A stretch of DNA of 64,000 nt from NCBI GenBank assembly GCA_033032865.1, contig JAWHQI010000272.1, forward strand, positions 1,240,001-1,304,000. Reading direction: 5' to 3'. Shown here piece by piece: positions 22,207 through 36,147 of this stretch (its first letter is position 1; each line of letters starts with the position of its first letter). The notes beneath the pieces are model-generated. The model did not search any database. It was given only the letters and a program-made list of their open reading frames with translations, and was not told where the DNA came from. The DNA is from Dactylorhiza incarnata. Lineage: Eukaryota; Streptophyta; Magnoliopsida; Asparagales; Orchidaceae. Both the position numbers and the translations under genes were made by a program.

Positions 22207-23981
22207 TATTGGATCTTACAGTGCCCTTAGAGGGGGGTGAATAAGGGTTTTATGGAATTTAGATCTTAATTAAATTTATCAGAGTTTGAGACTGAAGTTT
22301 CAGAATATTTTATAGAAAAATATATTTTAATATTCCAGATAGGATTGTAATGAAGATTCCATTTTAAATAATTGAAACAAAACTTTTTGTTGACTGTTGT
22401 CAACGCCTGGCGTTAAGTCCTAACGCTGGGCGTTAGCTCTCCAGAGAATATTCCTCAGAACAAAATGATTGCCACAGTGATTTTACTTATGAAATCTCAA
22501 ATGAAATACAATTCCAAAAAATCAGAGATAATGAAAATAATTATTGTATTCCAAAGATAATTATACAAATGTTAATTTTAATACTTTGATGAAAATAGAA
22601 ATTAAGACATTTTTGAAGAGGAAATAAAATCAATTGAATAGAACATTAAAAGACATGATTTTATTTCATAATAAATTGAATACACAAATGTTTAATTTCT
22701 ATAACGCTAGAAATCAAGGCGAAAAATATGTAAAAACACTTTTTGTTGTTTCACTGGTCCTTCTCCCAAGGACCGGTTGGCTATAGCCTATATATCCCCA
22801 GATAAGGCCTCTAGCCACCCCATAGATCTACCCTCGACCAAGTCGCCACGCATAAGGCGCCGAATAACCCCCTAAGCCGCACAAGGACCTAGTCGCCAAC
22901 ACAAGGCGATTTTACCCACAGAATCCTTCCCGGAATCCGACGTTCTCACCGAACGATTTCTCCACACAAATTACAAAAGGAAAAATAAAAGATTACAAGA
23001 TAAGTAAAGAGAAATTCCCCAAGAAATTCTGAAGGTGAAGACGAAGTCGTTGTAGATGTTGGCATTCTTGAAACGATCGTCCTTCGAATGGAATATGCGT
23101 TGTAGACCTTCTCCTTCAAAATCTTCTTTAGATCTTCATGTTAGCCCAAGGGAGATCTCTTAATTGCTGTACACAAACCTCTCTCCAAAGTATCAGAATT
23201 CTAGAATCATCTCATCCATTGAGAATGAGAGGGGATGTATATTAAATAGCCACAGAAGCTAACGCACGGCGTTAAGGGATAACGCCAGCGTTAGTGAACG
23301 TGCACTATCGTGGCTGAAATCGTGCAACCGTCAAGATCGTGGGAGTTTGTGGATTCAATGCGGGCGTTAAGAGTCAACGATGGCGTTGAGTTGTTCTCCT
23401 TCAAATTCGTCGATCGGCCTTCTCATTTCGTCAAACTCAGGTCCAGTTCGTCGAACTCAGGTCCAGTTCATCGAACGCAGGTCCAGTTCATCAAACGCAG
23501 GTCCAATTCATCAAACGCATGTCCAGTTCGTCGAACACAGGTCTAGTTCATCGAACATAGGTCCAGTTCGTCGAACGCAGGTCCAGTTCGTGAAACGCAG
23601 GCCCTGTTCGTCGAACGCAGTTTCTTCAGGCGGAATTTTGTCGAACGAAGAGCAAAGTTCATCGAATGGCTATCGCCGGCGTTAAGTACTAATGCATGGC
23701 GTTGTCTCTTCCTTCTCTCTGCCTTCTCAACGGATTTCTTCTTGACGGCATTTCTTCTCGACGTATTCCTTCTCAACAGAGGTTAACGTTGGGCATTAAC
23801 AGCTAACGCTGGGCGTTATCTCTCTTTCCAGAGAGTCATCTCCATTCAGAATACTATTCAAGGAATGTGTAGCTATAGTTCTTGTACAACCTGCACACTA
23901 TAAACACACAAAATACAAGATCAAATACAACACGGTATTTGTTATTCTCAAACCAAGAGATGCGGAACATAGGCTCCAACA
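22207..23981 (-). repeat. LTR A (outer 3' LTR of the array)
   Basis: The outer end reads TATTGGATC where the other copies read TGTTGGATC, so the terminal CA on the minus strand has mutated. The inner end is GGCTCCAACA. It contains palindromic words of the type TAACGCTGGGCGTTA (22421-22435) and a 20-bp repeat array (23428-23622). Confidence 0.93.
23428..23622. repeat. 20-bp repeats in LTR A
   Basis: About nine units are built on AGGTCCAGTTCGTCGAACGC. The same arrays sit at about 31004-31160 (LTR B, about seven units), 37269-37443 (LTR C, about eight) and 44821-45015 (LTR D, about nine). Unit number and sequence vary between LTRs. Confidence 0.88.
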
Positions 23982-24000
23982 ATCTCCCCCTTTTGATAAT
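23982..24000 (-). other. Polypurine tract, interior 1
   Basis: On the minus strand it reads TTATCAAAAGGGGGAGAT immediately before TGTTGGAGCC. Equivalent tracts occur at 31509-31527 and 37804-37822. The interiors contain further CTCCCCCT words that look like degenerate copies. Confidence 0.8.
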
Positions 24001-27000
24001 AACAAATACCTGTATGAGAAATTAGTGAACTTAAAACCATTTGTGATTATAGATAAGTGCGGTAATAAGATATGCATGAATAACAGGTTAAGAGCGTGAT
24101 AGAATTGATAGTGATAATGCATACTTTTTCTTTATGAAGTCCTCCCCCTACATAAGTGTTCTCTTATAATTTATTCCCCAAAATATCTATTTTACTAGAT
24201 TTCTCAATTTCTTCTCCCCCTTTATTATTAACAAAAGTGGGTAGGGATGAGTGTATATCTTTTAAGATAGATAAGGAACCACTTATTGAAGGATTTTCAT
24301 GATCGAGCATATGATAGTGTATGCACCTCCTATATTATTACTCCCCCTATAAATATACCCTTTTTGAGTTTAATATTATTATACACTCCCCCTAAATATT
24401 AGATTTATGCAATTTAATCTCCCATTTTGGTAGTATCAAAAGAGGGTTTTAAGAGTGAGTATGTAATAAGGAGTAATATGTTCTATGTCGAGAAGAAAAA
24501 TAGGATGCAATCAAAAGCTTGTTAAATACTACTTGTTGAGAAAAATATAAGCATGATGTAACATATAGTAGTAAGCAACATAGCTAACATGATAAAGTAA
24601 GCATTTTATTTTAAGATACCACTTGTTGAAACCATGGTGTTAAAAATAATAGACATGAATGAGCATAAGTGGTAAACTTAGCAAAAGAATATAATAATCA
24701 CTCTTAAACATAAACATCATTTTTAGAAGATAAAATCATATAAAGGATAATGAGTTTTAAATTTGAAAAGTTGATGTTTGAGTTAAAGATTGAAGAGATG
24801 CTATTCCATTAAGATAATATTGCAAGCATGATTTCATAATATCAAGAAAAGATACACAACTACAATGTAATAAAATTTGCATTTCAAGTAAACATAAACA
24901 TTGTAGTGATCATGCTTTGTTATCTAGTGCATTTACTTAGGTTTGTAGAGATTTAAGTAGATGAGCATTAGGATCCAATTCTCATGAGTAGAAGTTTTAT
25001 GAAAGATAATGATGTGTACAAAGTAGTGTTTTGATAAAGTATACAAGTGAATCAATCAAACACACATGACATATATATAATGAAATAACACAATATTAAA
25101 ATACACAAATACTATTACTTCCACAATATTTCAATGCACATAAATAAATAGTACAACTACCAAGGTGCTCTGCACACACAATGCTTATTAAGACTTATCA
25201 GGGTGCAAAGTAGTGCTTGGTGGATCACTTTTATACTTTTTAGCTTTATTTTCAATTTTTTTCTATCCGGTGTACTAAAGAGAAGTGGTGTATAAATTGT
25301 TTGCTACAAGACACTTTACAATTCTTAGCCAAGGTGCTCAACTTCACCATGCTCATTAAGACTTATCAAGAGGGTGAGTAATGCTTGGTGGAGTTTTCCT
25401 TATCATTTATTATTTGCTTTTTAGTTTAGTGACTAAGGACTCTGAATTCACTTGTTTTGCAAACATAGCATTTTATACTACATTTCTCTAATGAATAAGT
25501 GCATGAAAGACAAAGAATTGTAATAACCAATTCAATGTTGTGTAGGTAATCTATTTAAGCATTTTAATTATTTATGTTATTACCCAACACAATCAAGTAA
25601 GAATGAGATTGTAAACACATGTAGGTTATCAAAAATAAGTGAGTGAATGAATCATTATCAAACATAATACATTACTCATACTTAGAGGCATGCTAAGCAT
25701 TTCTACGCATGTTTATCTACAATCAATTTCATTGCACATAACAAGATTATATTCAAGGCATGATAAATACAAAATAATGTCTTTTAAGAAACTTGAAAGT
25801 TAAATCAAACATTGTATTTAATCTTTAATTGATATAATTAATCATCCTTGACAATGGCAATGAATAACAATCAGTTTTTATAAATTTTTTGAATTTTTTT
25901 TATATATGCACAAAATAATAAACACACATAAAGAAAAACATACTTTTGTTCTTTGAAATTGTTTTGTAATTTTGTATTTGTTTTTTTTATATATTCTCTG
26001 GAAAACATAGAAGTCCTTAATAGCCCTTTCAGTAAATGATATTCTATGCCAAAGAAATAATGCATGAGAAAATACATATAATAAAAAAAATTTTTTAAGG
26101 AAATAAAATTTTGTTTTAAAGGAAATAAAAAGATAAAAAACTTTTTATAAACAGAGAAATAAAACACACACAAAATATTAAAATAATACCAGAAATAATT
26201 CAAAACAAAAAAATATTTTGGAGCCAAGGAGCTAATGTCAGGCGTTAACTTCTTAACGTCAAAACAGAACACTAAATTTTGATGTTTTGAAAAATCTTTT
26301 TTATGATTCATTTGTATTATAAAGAGACCTTCCTTCAGTTGAAATTTCAGAGTATATTGATTAGATTTGAAAGCTCTTTTAGCATGTTTTAGTGATTTTT
26401 CAAGTACTTGTGTTTGGTAAAATCATTAAAGCTCAAAATAATAAAATATGCAAACACAAGATGCAATGTTAGGACAAAGATAAATATGCATGATTTATGT
26501 ATAAAGAGTGAGATAATATTCATGCAATGAATATAATATAAGTATATCTAAGATCAAGATACCTTAACTACATGACTACACTCTAGCCCCGTACTAAGTG
26601 ACGGATAGGCCTGAGGAGCTGCACACATGCCATAGGTTGGGGTGTTAATCCCATATGCATACAAAAGATGGCGCTCAACCTAGCACTCTTTCCCCCCAGT
26701 GCCTCGCAAGGCCCCACTGGAACCCTCCCCGGTTAAGGACGAGACATGACTTAGAGATTAGGTTTCTAATGCACACAATCCTACGCCCTCGCTATTGTGA
26801 GACACATATCATAGGTTTATTGATTATGGACATACTAAGCGTGTAAGCCTTAAATATATTAACTACGGTATAATTGCATGATTAGTTTTGGATTTACACA
26901 TATATCGAAGATTGTTGATTTTAAATCCATTTAGAATACATTTTATTCATGCAAATAACTACAAAAGAAATTATGATTTTCATATTTTAGTAATATAATT

Positions 27001-28200
27001 TATTCTAGCATTGCAAAATATATAACTAGCATGGACATTGATTTCTTCCAATAGTAAGTGATGATGCAAGTATTATGAATTACGACAACAAGGTGCAAAG
27101 CTAAGTAAAATTTGGACAAATATATAATTGAATTGCATGTATTCAAACATAGAGTTTTAAATTTTCATAGACCTAGAAATAAGTGACAATTCTATTTGAT
27201 TTCATCTTGTTGATATCAAGTTAATTCATAGGTCTAAAGATAATGAGGTACACGCAAACAATAAAGATGCACATCACACACACAAAATAAGATATGAAAC
27301 TATAATACCAATTGCAATCATATATTTCATAATTCCTAAGGTTGATAGAATTAGTTGATTTTAAGATAGGTCTTGATGGATCATGAATTATGATATATGA
27401 TTATAGTGAATTTTAGCATAGGATATTAATAGATCATGGTGGTGATTGTGATTCATATTCATCCTTTTAATATGTAGTGACTGCTTGTAAAGTGAATATT
27501 ATACTACATATATATAAAGGAAAAAAAATGTTTTGATTATCTGAAATTAGAAGATAATGATACTTAACATAGTAAAATAATTTTTCAGAAAATAATAAAA
27601 TAGAGAAATCGGAATTTTTTGGAAAATATGCTACCGCCAGCGTTAGTGATAACGCCTGGCGTTAGCAACAGAGTTACAAACTTTGATTTAAAACACATTG
27701 TTTTTTATAATATTTGATTTCGATTTTTCTCGATTATGATTTTCAATATAGGGGCTATTATATGCACCAACGAAAAATAGACAAATATGTAATAAGTTGT
27801 GCATTTAATATTTTAGCCTAAGACCCCCTAAAAGTCCATTTAAATCCAATTTTGAAAGTAATTTTATTAGTCTTGATAATATCATTTAGCAAACTTAGCA
27901 TTTAATTTATAATGATAATATAAGACATTTATAGGCAATGGATTTAAAAAGGATAAAACATATAAAAAGAAAAGATAGATCACTTAAAAAAATATGACTT
28001 TATTTTCAATTTAATTTAATTTGATTTGTTGAACATTAGGCTTAAAATGAAAGTCATATCTCATGATACATCAAGTGATCATAAACAAGTTCGCTCAAAA
28101 ATACAAAATAAACAAAAGAAAAAGCAATTAAGCATATCATGAAGTAGAGTAATGATATTTCATTTTTAATTAATTTCTACTTCATGCAATATAATGATTC
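24001..28200. other. AT-rich non-coding interior 1
   Basis: About 4.2 kb with no supported coding frame; the open frames seen are low-complexity AT sequence. It holds a two-copy direct repeat built on TTAAGACTTATCA...GCTTGGTGGA (about 25170-25235 and 25330-25400). It also has a GC-richer island at about 26585-26850 and a palindromic word TAACGCCTGGCGTTA at 27650-27664. Interiors 2 and 3 are close copies. Confidence 0.7.
26585..26850. repeat. GC-richer island conserved in all three interiors
   Basis: It runs from CCCCGTACTAAGTGACGG through GGTTGGGGTGTTAATCCCAT to CTATTGTGAGACACAT. It recurs at about 33075-33330 and 40412-40670 with few changes. It stands out from the AT-rich surroundings. I cannot assign a function. 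Confidence 0.65.
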
Positions 28201-29734
28201 CTAGTGAATGAGAGATTTAGGTATCCAAAGGGGACCAAGTGTGATGGTTCCTTTGGGTACCCAAATACATCGTGTAGGCTTTTGGAGAGATAGTGATGAA
28301 TGGGCCTTTACAAGTGGAGTTAGTGTGTCGTTTTTAATTTTAGGCCTCCATTCATACTTTGGTTGTTTATCTTTTAAATTCATATTATGATTATTTGACA
28401 TCTTTTTGGAATGATAGTTGCTTGAAAAATAATTCATTTGGGATTTATGTTTATTCAAATTATTTTTCAAAATACATTATTGTTGATAATCATAATGAAT
28501 TTTATTATATTGATTCTGTGAAAGTTTATAAGAGTGATTGTCTTTCTTTAGAAGTGATTGTTGAAAGAGTGGGTTACAATATGTTTTAAAAGATTGATTC
28601 TTATTTTGATGATTTTCATTTCCACTCTTTCTTATAGACATACTCTTATAATATGCAGGATAATATTTTGTAGTTTGATTTTCATGAAAAGGAATTTTTA
28701 AAATTTGAGTCATGATTGAAAATATATTGAGACTTATAATAGTGATTCTTAAGAATTTTGTGAAGGTCATAATTCTTTTTGAAACTAAACTCCTTTTGAG
28801 TTGATGTATGAAAATGGTCCTTTTTAGAAATGATTTTATAAGTTAATTTATCTTTGTTATTCAAAATCTTATGATGAAAGCCATTACTAGAAATTAGAAC
28901 TTTTTCAACAAAAGATTTTAATTGTCTTAACTTACAAGTTAAAGCATCATTTTCAATTATCAATTTTTCATTATGTTCTTTAGAAACTAAGAGCCCTTTT
29001 TCAATATCCTTGAATTTTTCTTTTAATAGATTGCAATCTAAACAAGGAGTAGGAATTTTAACTAAAGAGCATGAAAGTGAATTTAACACATCAATATTTG
29101 ATTCTACTTTATCGTTTGCTTTTAAAGATTTATTTTCTAAACATAATTTGGAATTAGCATGTTTCAACTTTGAAATTATACGTTTAGAAAATTTAAGCAC
29201 ACGAAATGTACAAATAGAATTTGTTACAAAAAGAGAAGATTTAGATTTTCTTACCTTGCTATAGTTTCCGTCTTCTCTTTTGCTTGATGTTTTGCCATCA
29301 ATTGAGTTCAATATTGTTTCTCTCTTAGATTGATCTTCCTCCAAGAATGAGTCCTCGTCAATTTCTTCTCTTGGATCCATAAGGAATTCCTCTTGTTCAT
29401 CATCTGTGGAAGGAAGACTGTAAGTATTCTCAAGAAATTTCTAAACTTCAAAAGCAGTAGGAAATGTATAAATAAGTTTGAAAATATTTTGATCTAATGC
29501 ACAATATAGATTATTCATTGATTTGGCATTTAAAAACATTTCATATTTATTTAAAATATTTGGGGGCATTTTAATTGTAATATTCCAAACTTCAATATCC
29601 AAGGATTTAAGAAATTTTTCCATAAGTATTCTCCACCCATTATAATTTTCACCCATAAATAAGGGTGGACATAATGATTTTTCATTTTCATAAAAATTAT
29701 CCCCTCTAGAAGATGCGAGATCATGAAGCGCCAT
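28201..29734 (-). pseudogene. Copia-type gag, array copy 1
   Basis: It begins MALHDLASSRGDNFYENEKS at 29734 and shows copia Gag N-terminal features (GENYNGWRILMEKFLKSLD; KLIYTFPTAFEV). A TAG at 29441-29443 replaces the Trp codon kept in copy 3. The middle (29380-28682) is a coiled coil rich in Lys, Asn and Ser, and the last block (28470-28201) ends TRCIWVPKGTITLGPLWIPK, a Sirevirus-like Gag-Pol linker motif. No CCHC knuckle is visible. Frame breaks near 28690 and 28470 disable it. Confidence 0.78.
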
Positions 29735-29771
29735 TATTCCCGGTTGTGAAGCCGTATTGGAATAACCTATC

Positions 29772-29782
29772 CTCTGATACCA
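29772..29782 (-). other. Primer binding site, interior 1
   Basis: On the minus strand it reads TGGTATCAGAG, two bases inside LTR B. It matches initiator tRNA-Met. The matching site of interior 3 is at 43591-43601; interior 2 has lost its site. Confidence 0.9.
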
Positions 29783-29784
29783 CG

Positions 29785-31508
29785 TGTTGGATCTTACAGC
29801 GCCCTTAGAGGGGGTGTGAATAAGGGTTTATGGAATTTAGATCTTAATTAAATTTATCAGAGTTTGAGACTGAAGTTTCAGAATATTTTATAGAAAAATA
29901 TATTTTAATATTCTAGATAGGATTGTAATGAAGATTCCTTTTTAAATAATTGAAACAAAACTTTTTGTTGACTGTTGTTAACGCCTGGCGTTAAGTCCTA
30001 ACGCTGGGCATTAGCTCTCTAGAGAATATTCCTCAGAACAAAAAGATTGCCACAGTGATTTTACTTATGAAATCTCAAATGAAATACAATTCTAGAAAAT
30101 CAGAGATAATGAAAATAATTATTGTATTTCAAAGATAACTATACAAATGTTAATTTTAATACTTTGATGAAAATAGAAATTAAGACATTCTTGAAGAGGA
30201 AATAAAATCAATTGAATAGAACATTAAAAGACATGATTTTATTTCATAATAAATTGAATACACAAATGTTTAATTTCTATAACGCTAGAAATCAATACGA
30301 AAAATATGTAAAAACACTTTTTGTTGTTTCACCGGTCCTTCTCCCAAGGACCGGTTGGCTATAGCCAATCTATCCCTAAATAAGGCCTCTAGTAACCCCG
30401 TAGATCTACCCTCGACCTAGTCGCCATGCACAAGGCGGCGAATTACCCACTAAGCCGCACAAGGACCTAGTCGTCAACACAAGGCGAATTTACCCACGGA
30501 ATCCTTCCGGAAATCCGACGTTCTCACCGAACGATTTCTCCACACAAATTAAAAAAGGAAAAATAAAAGATTACAAGATAAGTAAAGAGAAACTCCCCAA
30601 GAAATTAGGAAGGTGAAGACGAAGTCGATGTAGATGTTGGCATTCTTGAAACGATCGTCCTTCGTATGGAATATGCGTTGTAGACCTTCTCCTTCAAAAT
30701 CTTCTTTAGATCTTCATGTTAGCCCAAGGGAGATCTCTTAATTGTTGTACACGAACCTCTCTCCAAAGTATCAGAATTCTGGAATCATCTCATCCATTGA
30801 GAATGAGAGGGGCTGTACATTAAATAGCCACGGAAGCTAACGTGCGGCGTTAAGGGATAATGCCAGCGTTAGTAAACATGCACTGTCATGGCTGAAATCG
30901 CGCAACCGTCAAGATCGTGATAGTTTGTGGATTCAACGCAGGCGTTAAGAGTCAACGCTGTCGTTGAGTTGTTCTCCTTCAAATTCGTTGATCGGCCTTC
31001 TCATTTCGTCGAACGCTGGTCCAGTTCGTCGAACTCAGGTCCAGTTCATCGAACGCGGGTCCAATTCATCAAACGCAGGTCCAGTTCATCGAATGCAGGT
31101 CCAGTTCATCGAACGCAGGTCCAGTTCGTCGAACGTAGGCCCTTTTCATCGAACGCAGTTTCTTCAGGCGGAATTTCGTCGAACGGAGAGCAAAGTTCGT
31201 CGAACGGCTATCGCCGGCGTTAAGTAATAACGCCTGGCATTGTCTCTGCCTTCTCAACGGATCTCTTCTCGACGGCATTTCTTCTCGACGTATTCCTTCT
31301 CAATGGAGGTTAACGCTGGGCGTTAACAGCTAACGCGGGGCGTTAGCTCTCTTTCTAGAGAGTCATCTCCATTCAGAATACTATTCAAGGAATGTGTACC
31401 TATAGTTCCTGTACAACCTGCACACTATAAACACACAAAATACAAGATCAAATACAACACAGTATTTGTTATTCTCAAACCAAGAGATGTGGAACATATG
31501 CTCCAACA
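29785..31508 (-). repeat. LTR B (shared between interiors 1 and 2)
   Basis: It is 1724 bp. It runs from TGTTGGATCTTACAG to GCTCCAACA with no duplication at either side, consistent with being shared by two units. It contains TAACGCCTGGCGTTA at 29979-29993. Confidence 0.93.
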
Positions 31509-34500
31509 ATCTCCCCCTTTTGATAATAACAAATACCTGTATGAGAAATTAGTGAACTTAAAACCATTTGTGTTTATAGATAAGTGCGGTAATAAGATAT
31601 GCATGAATAATTGGTTAAGAGCGTGATAGAATTGATAGTGATAATGCATACTTTTTCTTTATGAAGTCCTCCCCCTACATAAGTGTTCTCTTATAATTTA
31701 CTCCCCCTAAATATCTCTTTTACTAGATTTCTCAATTTCTTCTCCCCCTTTGTTATTAACAAAAGTAGGTAGGGATGAGTGTATATCTTTTAAGATAGAT
31801 AAGGAACCACTTATTGAAGGATTTTCATGATCGATCATATGATAGTGTATGCACCTCCTATATTATTACTCCCCCTACAAATATACCCTTTTTTAGTTTA
31901 ATATTATTATAATTCACTCCCCCTAAATATTTGATTTATGCAATTTAATCTCCCCTTTTGGTAGTAACAAAAGAGGGTTTTAGGAGTGAGTATGTAATAA
32001 GGAGTAATATGTTCTATCTTGAGAAGAAAAATAGGATGCAATCAAAAGCTTGTTAAATACTACTTGTTGAGAAAAATATAAGCATGATGTAACATATAGT
32101 AGTAAGCAACATAGCTAACATGATAAAGTAAGCATTTTATTTTAAGATACCACTTGTTGAAACCATGGTGTTAAAAATAATAGACATGAATGAGCATAAG
32201 TGGTAAACTTAGCAAAAGAATATAATAAGCACTCTTAAACATAAACATCATTTTTAGAAGATAAAATCATATAAAGGATAATGAGTTTTAAATTTGAAAA
32301 GTTGATGTTTGAGTTAAAGATTGAAGAGATGTTATTCCATTAAGATAATATTGCAAGCATGATTTCATAATATCAAGAAAAGATACACAAACTACAATGT
32401 AATAAAATTTGCATTTCAAGTAAACATAAACATTGTAGCGATCATGCATTGTTATCTAGTGCATTTACTTAAGTTTGTAGAGATTTGAGTAGATGAGCAT
32501 TAGGATCCAATTCTCATGAGTAGAAGTTTTATGAAAGATAATGATGTGTACAAAGTAGTGTTTTGATAAAGTATACAAGTGAATCAATCAAAAACACATG
32601 ACATATATATAATGAAATAACACAACATTAAGATACACAAATACTATTACTTCCACAATATTTCAATGCACATGAATAAATAGTATAACTATCAAGGTGC
32701 TCTGCACACACAATGCTTATTAAGACTTATCAGGGTGCAAAGTAGTGCTTGGTGGATCACTTTTGTACTTTTTAGCTTTATTTTCAAATTTTTTTTGATC
32801 CGGTGTACTAAAGAGAAGTGGTGTATAAATTGTTTGCTACAAGACAATTTACAATTCTTAGCCAAGGTGCTCAACCTCACCATGCTCATTAAGACTTATC
32901 AGGAGGGTGAGTAGTGCTTGGTGGAGTTTTCCTTGTCATTTATTATTTGCTTTTTAGTTTAGTGACTAAGGACTCTGAATTCACTTATTTTGCAAACATA
33001 GCATTTTAAACCACATTTCTCTAATGAATAAGTGCATGAAAGACAAAGAATTGTAATAACCAATTCAATGATCCGGTGTACTAAGTGACGGATGGGCATG
33101 AGGAGCTGCACACATACCGTAGGTTGGGGTGTTAATCCCATATGCATACAAAAGACGACGCTCAACCTAGCACTCTTTCCCCCCAGTACCTCGCAAGGCC
33201 CCACTTGAACCCTCCCCGGTTAAGGACAAGACATGACTTAGAGGTTAGGTCTCTAATGCACACAATCCTACGCCCTCGCTATTGTGAGACACATGTCATA
33301 GGTTTATTGATTATGGACATACTAAGCATGTAAGCCTTAAATATATTAACTATGGTATAATTGCATGATTAGTTTTGGATTTACACTTATATCGAAGATT
33401 GTTGATTTTAATTCCATTTAGAATACATTTTATTCATGCAAATAACTACAAAAGAAATTATGATTTTCATATTTTACTAATATAATTTATTCTAGCATTG
33501 CAAGATATATAACTAGCATGGACATTGATTTCTACCAATAGTAAGTGATGATGCTAGTAATATGAATTACGACAACAAGGTGCAAAGCTAAGTAAAATTT
33601 GGACAAATATATAATTGAATTGCATGTATTCAAACATAGAGTTTTAAATTTTCATAGACCTAGAAATAAGTGACAATTCTATTTGATTTCATCTTGTTGA
33701 TATCAAGTTAATTCATAAGTCTAAAGGTAATGAGATACATGCAAACAATAAAGATGCACATCACACACACAAAATAAGATATAAAACTATAATACCAATT
33801 GCAATCATATATTTCATAATTCCTAAGGTTGATAGAATTAGTTGATTTTAAGATAGGTCTTGATGGATCATGAATTATGATATATGATTATAGTGAATTT
33901 TAGCATAGGATATTAATAGATCATAGTGGTGATTGTGATTCATATTTATCCTTTTAATATGTAGTGACTGCTTGTAAAGTGAATATTATACTACATATAT
34001 ATAAAGGAAAAAAATGTTTTGATTATCTGAAAGTAGAAGATAATGATACTTATCATGGTAAAATAATTTTTCAGAAAATAATAAAATAGAGAAATTGGAA
34101 TTTTAAAACACATTGTTTTTTAAAACACATTGTTTTTTATATTATTTGATTCCGATTTTTCTCGATTATGATTTTCAATATAGGGGCTATTATATGAACC
34201 AACGAAAAATAGACAAATATGTAATAAGTTGTGAATTTAATATTTTAGCCTAAGACCCCTAAAAGTCCATTTAAATCTAATTTTGAAAGTAATTTCATTA
34301 GTCTTGATAATATCATTTAGCAAACTTAGCATTTAATTTATAATGATAATATAAGACATTTATAGGCCATGGATTTGAAAAGGATAAAACATATAAAAAG
34401 AAAAGATAGATCACTTAAAAAAATATGACTTTATGTTCAATTTAATTTAATTTGATTTGTTGAACATTACGCTTAAAATGAAAGTCATATCTCATGATAC

Positions 34501-34631
34501 ATAAAGTGATCATAAACAAGTTCGCTCAAAAATACAAAATAAACAAAAGGAAAAGCAATTAAGCATATCATGAAGTAGAGTAATGATATTTCATTTTTAA
34601 TTAATTTCTACTTCATGCAATATGATGATTC
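31509..34631. other. AT-rich non-coding interior 2, internally deleted
   Basis: This is a copy of interior 1 with about 1 kb missing at about 33070 (between the words CAATTCAATGAT and GTACTAAGTGACGG). A smaller segment near 34100, holding the palindromic word, is also missing. No coding frame is supported. Confidence 0.7.
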
Positions 34632-36085
34632 CTAGTGAATGAGAGATTTAGGTATCCAAAGGGGACCAACTGTGAGGGTTCCTTTGGGTACCAAAATACA
34701 TCGTGTAGGCTTTTGGAGAGATAGTGATGAATGGGCCTTTACAAGTGGAGTTAGTGTGTCATTTTTAATTTTGGGCCTCCATTCATACTTTGGTTGTTTA
34801 TCTTTTAAATTCATATTATGATTATTTGACATCTTTTTGGAATGATAGTTGTTTGAAAAATAATTCATTTGGGATTTATGTTTATTCAAATTATTTTTCA
34901 AAATACATTGATGTTGATAATCATAATGAATTTTATTATATTGATTCTTTGAAAGTTTATTAGAGTGATTGTCTTTCTTTAGAAGTGATTGTTGAAAGAG
35001 TGGGTTACAATATGTTTAAAAGATTGATTCTTATATTGATGATTTTCATTTCCACTCTTTCTTATAGACATACTCTTATAATATGAAGGATAATATTTTG
35101 TAGTTTGATTTTCATGAAAAGGAGTTTTTAAATTTGAGTCATGATTGAAAATATATTGAGACTTATAATAGTGACTCTTAAGAATTTTGTGAAGGTCATA
35201 ATTCTTTTTGAAACTAAACTCCTTTTTAGTTGATGTATGAAAATGGTCCTTTTTAGAAATGATTTTGTAAGTTAATTTATCTTTGTTATTGAAAATCTTA
35301 TGATGAAAGTCATTACTAGAAATTAGAACTTTTTCAACAAAAGATTTTAATTGTCTTAACTTACAAGTTAAAGCATCATTTTCAATTATCAATTTTTCAT
35401 TATGTTCTTTAGAAACTAAGAGCCCTTTTTCAATATCCTTGAATTTTTCTTTTAATAGATTGCAATCTAAACAAGGAGTAGGAATTTGAACTAAAGAGCA
35501 TGAAAGTGAATTTAACACATCAATATTTGATTCTACTTTATCGTTTGCTTTTAAAGATTTATTTTCTAAACGTAATTTGGAATTAGCATGTTTCAACTTT
35601 GAAATTATACGTTTAGCAAATTTACTCAGATGAAATGTACAAATAGAATTTGTTACAAAAAGAGACGATTTAGATTTTCTTACCTTGCTATAGTTTCCGT
35701 CTTCTCTTTTGCTTGATGTTTTGCCATCAATTGAGTTCAATATTGTTTCTCTCTTAGATTGATCTTCCTCCAAGAATGAGTCCTCATCGATTTCTTCTCT
35801 TGGATCCATAAGGAATTCCTCTTGTTCATCATCTGTGGAAGGAAGACTGTAAGTATTCTCAAGAAATTTCTAAACTTCAAAAGCAGTAGGAAATGTATAA
35901 ATAAGTTTGAAAATATTTTGATCTAATGCACAATATAGACTATTCATTGATTTGGCATTTAAAAACATTTCATATTTATTTAAAATATTTGGGGGCATTT
36001 TAATTGTAATATTCCAAACTTCAATATCCAAGGATTTAAGAAATTTTTCCATAAGTATTCTCCACCCATTATAATTTTCACCCAT
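34632..36085 (-). pseudogene. Copia-type gag, array copy 2
   Basis: It is the same protein as copy 1, with the same Trp-to-TAG nonsense change (35870). The middle frame is longer (35809-34979, 276 residues, coiled coil), and a separate frameshift near 35020 gives a different tail. The start region is intact only to about 36140, where a deletion has removed the initiator MALHDL segment, the primer site and the outer end of LTR C. Confidence 0.78.
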
Positions 36086-36147
36086 AAATAATGGTGGACA
36101 TAATGATTTTTCATTTTCATAAAAATTATCCCCTCTAGAAGATGTGA

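Noticed and set aside
25871..26311. 146-residue hydrophobic ORF rich in Phe and Tyr
   Set aside because: It is AT-rich low-complexity sequence in the non-coding interior of the copia array. The same region in interior 3 does not preserve the frame.
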